From: Pigoraptor vietnamica
Lineage: Eukaryota > Opisthokonta > Filasterea
NCBI GenBank assembly: GCA_943704525.1
Contig: CALSCQ010003243.1
Location: forward strand, 2,501 to 23,238
Direction: 5' to 3'
DNA length: 20,738 nucleotides
Position 1 is the stretch's first letter, and every line of letters begins with the position of its first letter. The position numbers and the translations under genes are program-made. The notes below the pieces were generated by a model. The model saw only the letters and a program-made list of their open reading frames with translations, did no database searches and was not told the origin of the DNA. This document shows, piece by piece, positions 20,192 to 20,738 of this stretch.

Positions 20192-20626
20192 ACGCACACT
20201 CACCCACACACACACACGCACACACGCACACACACACGCACGCGCGCGCGCACACACCCCCACACCCCCACACGCACCCACACACGCGCACGCGCGCACA
20301 CACACATTTAAACACACATCACCCACATCCACCCACCCACACATACAAACACAAACAACAAACCACATCATTTCGGCGGGCACGCGTGCGATCTTGCACA
20401 CCACCAATGTTTTGTCGCCTTAGACACGCGCCTATGTTACACTGCGCCGGAGTTCGCACTCGAATCCCATCTCTCATTCCTTGCCAACCTAACACCCACC
20501 CCATCTCGCACTTTCCAGTATCACGAGCACTTGTATGCGCTCAACACGGAATTGCACAAGATCACCGAAGTGAACAAGCGGTTTTATAATCTGCTGCAGT
20601 CGCTCCTACAGCACGTGCCCGGGGAG
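19554..20626 (+). CDS. TLE: Groucho/TLE co-repressor, N-terminal Q domain (first three exons)
   Basis: Groucho/TLE proteins are nuclear co-repressors that tetramerise through an N-terminal coiled-coil Q domain and bind transcription factors through a C-terminal WD40 propeller. Exons 19554-19637, 19836-19979 and 20519-20626 give the first 112 residues. All three readable intron boundaries are phase 0, and the gene runs off the right edge. Residues about 37-112 align without gaps to my recollection of the human TLE1 Q domain: [13 protein letters not shown] against DRIKEEFQFLQAQ, and [16 protein letters not shown] against YGLNIEMHKQTEIAKR. The first 28 residues are His/Pro/Ala-rich, as in TLE N-termini. 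Introns are AC-rich; the second is 539 bp. The first ATG was chosen because it follows a likely acceptor and opens this frame. The WD40 part cannot be checked here. Confidence 0.85.
19665..19780. repeat. AC-rich repeat in TLE intron 1
   Basis: Impure AC repeats with a short pure CA run at about 19746-19767, inside the intron 19638-19835. Confidence 0.9.
20021..20350. repeat. Compound AC-rich repeat in TLE intron 2
   Basis: About 330 bp of AC dinucleotides interspersed with ACGC, CGACGCACG and ACCC units. It fills more than half of the intron 19980-20518. Interrupted units suggest an old, repeatedly expanded tract. Confidence 0.95.
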
Positions 20627-20649
20627 GTGCGTTGCGGCCGCCCTTCTCT

Positions 20650-20738
20650 GTCCGTTGGATGCGCACGTGCACATGCACGCACGCACGCACACGCGCACAT
20701 ACGCACGCTCGCACGCTCGCACGCACACGCCCCCCCCC
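20650..20738. repeat. AC/GC-rich repeat in TLE intron 3
   Basis: Impure ACGC and ACAC units directly after the third exon, ending in a run of eight C at the window edge. The edge may mark a difficult sequencing or assembly point. Confidence 0.85.

Noticed and set aside
20021-20350. Repeated units suggesting a CRISPR-like or minisatellite array
   Set aside because: Units are short AC/ACGC variants without constant-length repeats or unique spacers; this is simple-sequence DNA in an intron.

Overview
The window reads as nuclear DNA of a eukaryote from the animal lineage, most likely a unicellular holozoan. It is GC-rich, carries GT-AG introns of about 120-540 bp, and is littered with AC/GT microsatellites. 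Three genes have family-level resemblance, by recall of family sequences, to well-known animal proteins: a FAM98 protein, syntenin (two PDZ domains) and the Q domain of a Groucho/TLE co-repressor. Syntenin plus Groucho argues for Holozoa. The species cannot be named from the sequence alone. No bacterial operon, CRISPR array, rRNA, tRNA or virus-like element was seen.

Layout. Positions 1-2168 (+) hold the 3' part of a FAM98 gene (six exons seen) that runs in from the left. Tail-to-tail with it on the minus strand is a two-exon type II membrane protein with an SGNH/PC-esterase fold of NXPE type (2462-4437). After a spacer with a (CT)30 tract comes a four-exon gene for a small secreted cysteine-containing orphan (5197-6587, minus). 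Then follows about 1.4 kb of AT-richer DNA without a clear gene, a large two-exon ankyrin-repeat gene (7977-11909, minus), an odd cytochrome-P450-like N-terminal anchor exon (12089-12251, minus), and an intronless 1217-residue F-box/LRR gene (12587-16240, minus). A 415-bp divergent promoter region separates this from the six-exon syntenin gene (16656-18261, +). A possible 60-residue minus-strand gene (18778-19092) lies head-to-head with the first three exons of a Groucho/TLE gene (19554-20626, +), which continues off the right edge.

How the genes relate. They do not form one pathway. FAM98 belongs to the tRNA ligase complex, syntenin to membrane trafficking and adhesion scaffolding, TLE to transcriptional repression, and the NXPE-like protein to Golgi glycan modification. 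The ankyrin and F-box/LRR proteins look like lineage-expanded interaction proteins. The conserved plus-strand genes are intron-rich and every one of their 13 readable introns is phase 0. The minus-strand genes are intron-poor and use phases 0, 1 and 2. Exon joins were deduced by eye from frame continuity, GT/AG sites and family alignment from memory; no search or transcript data were available.
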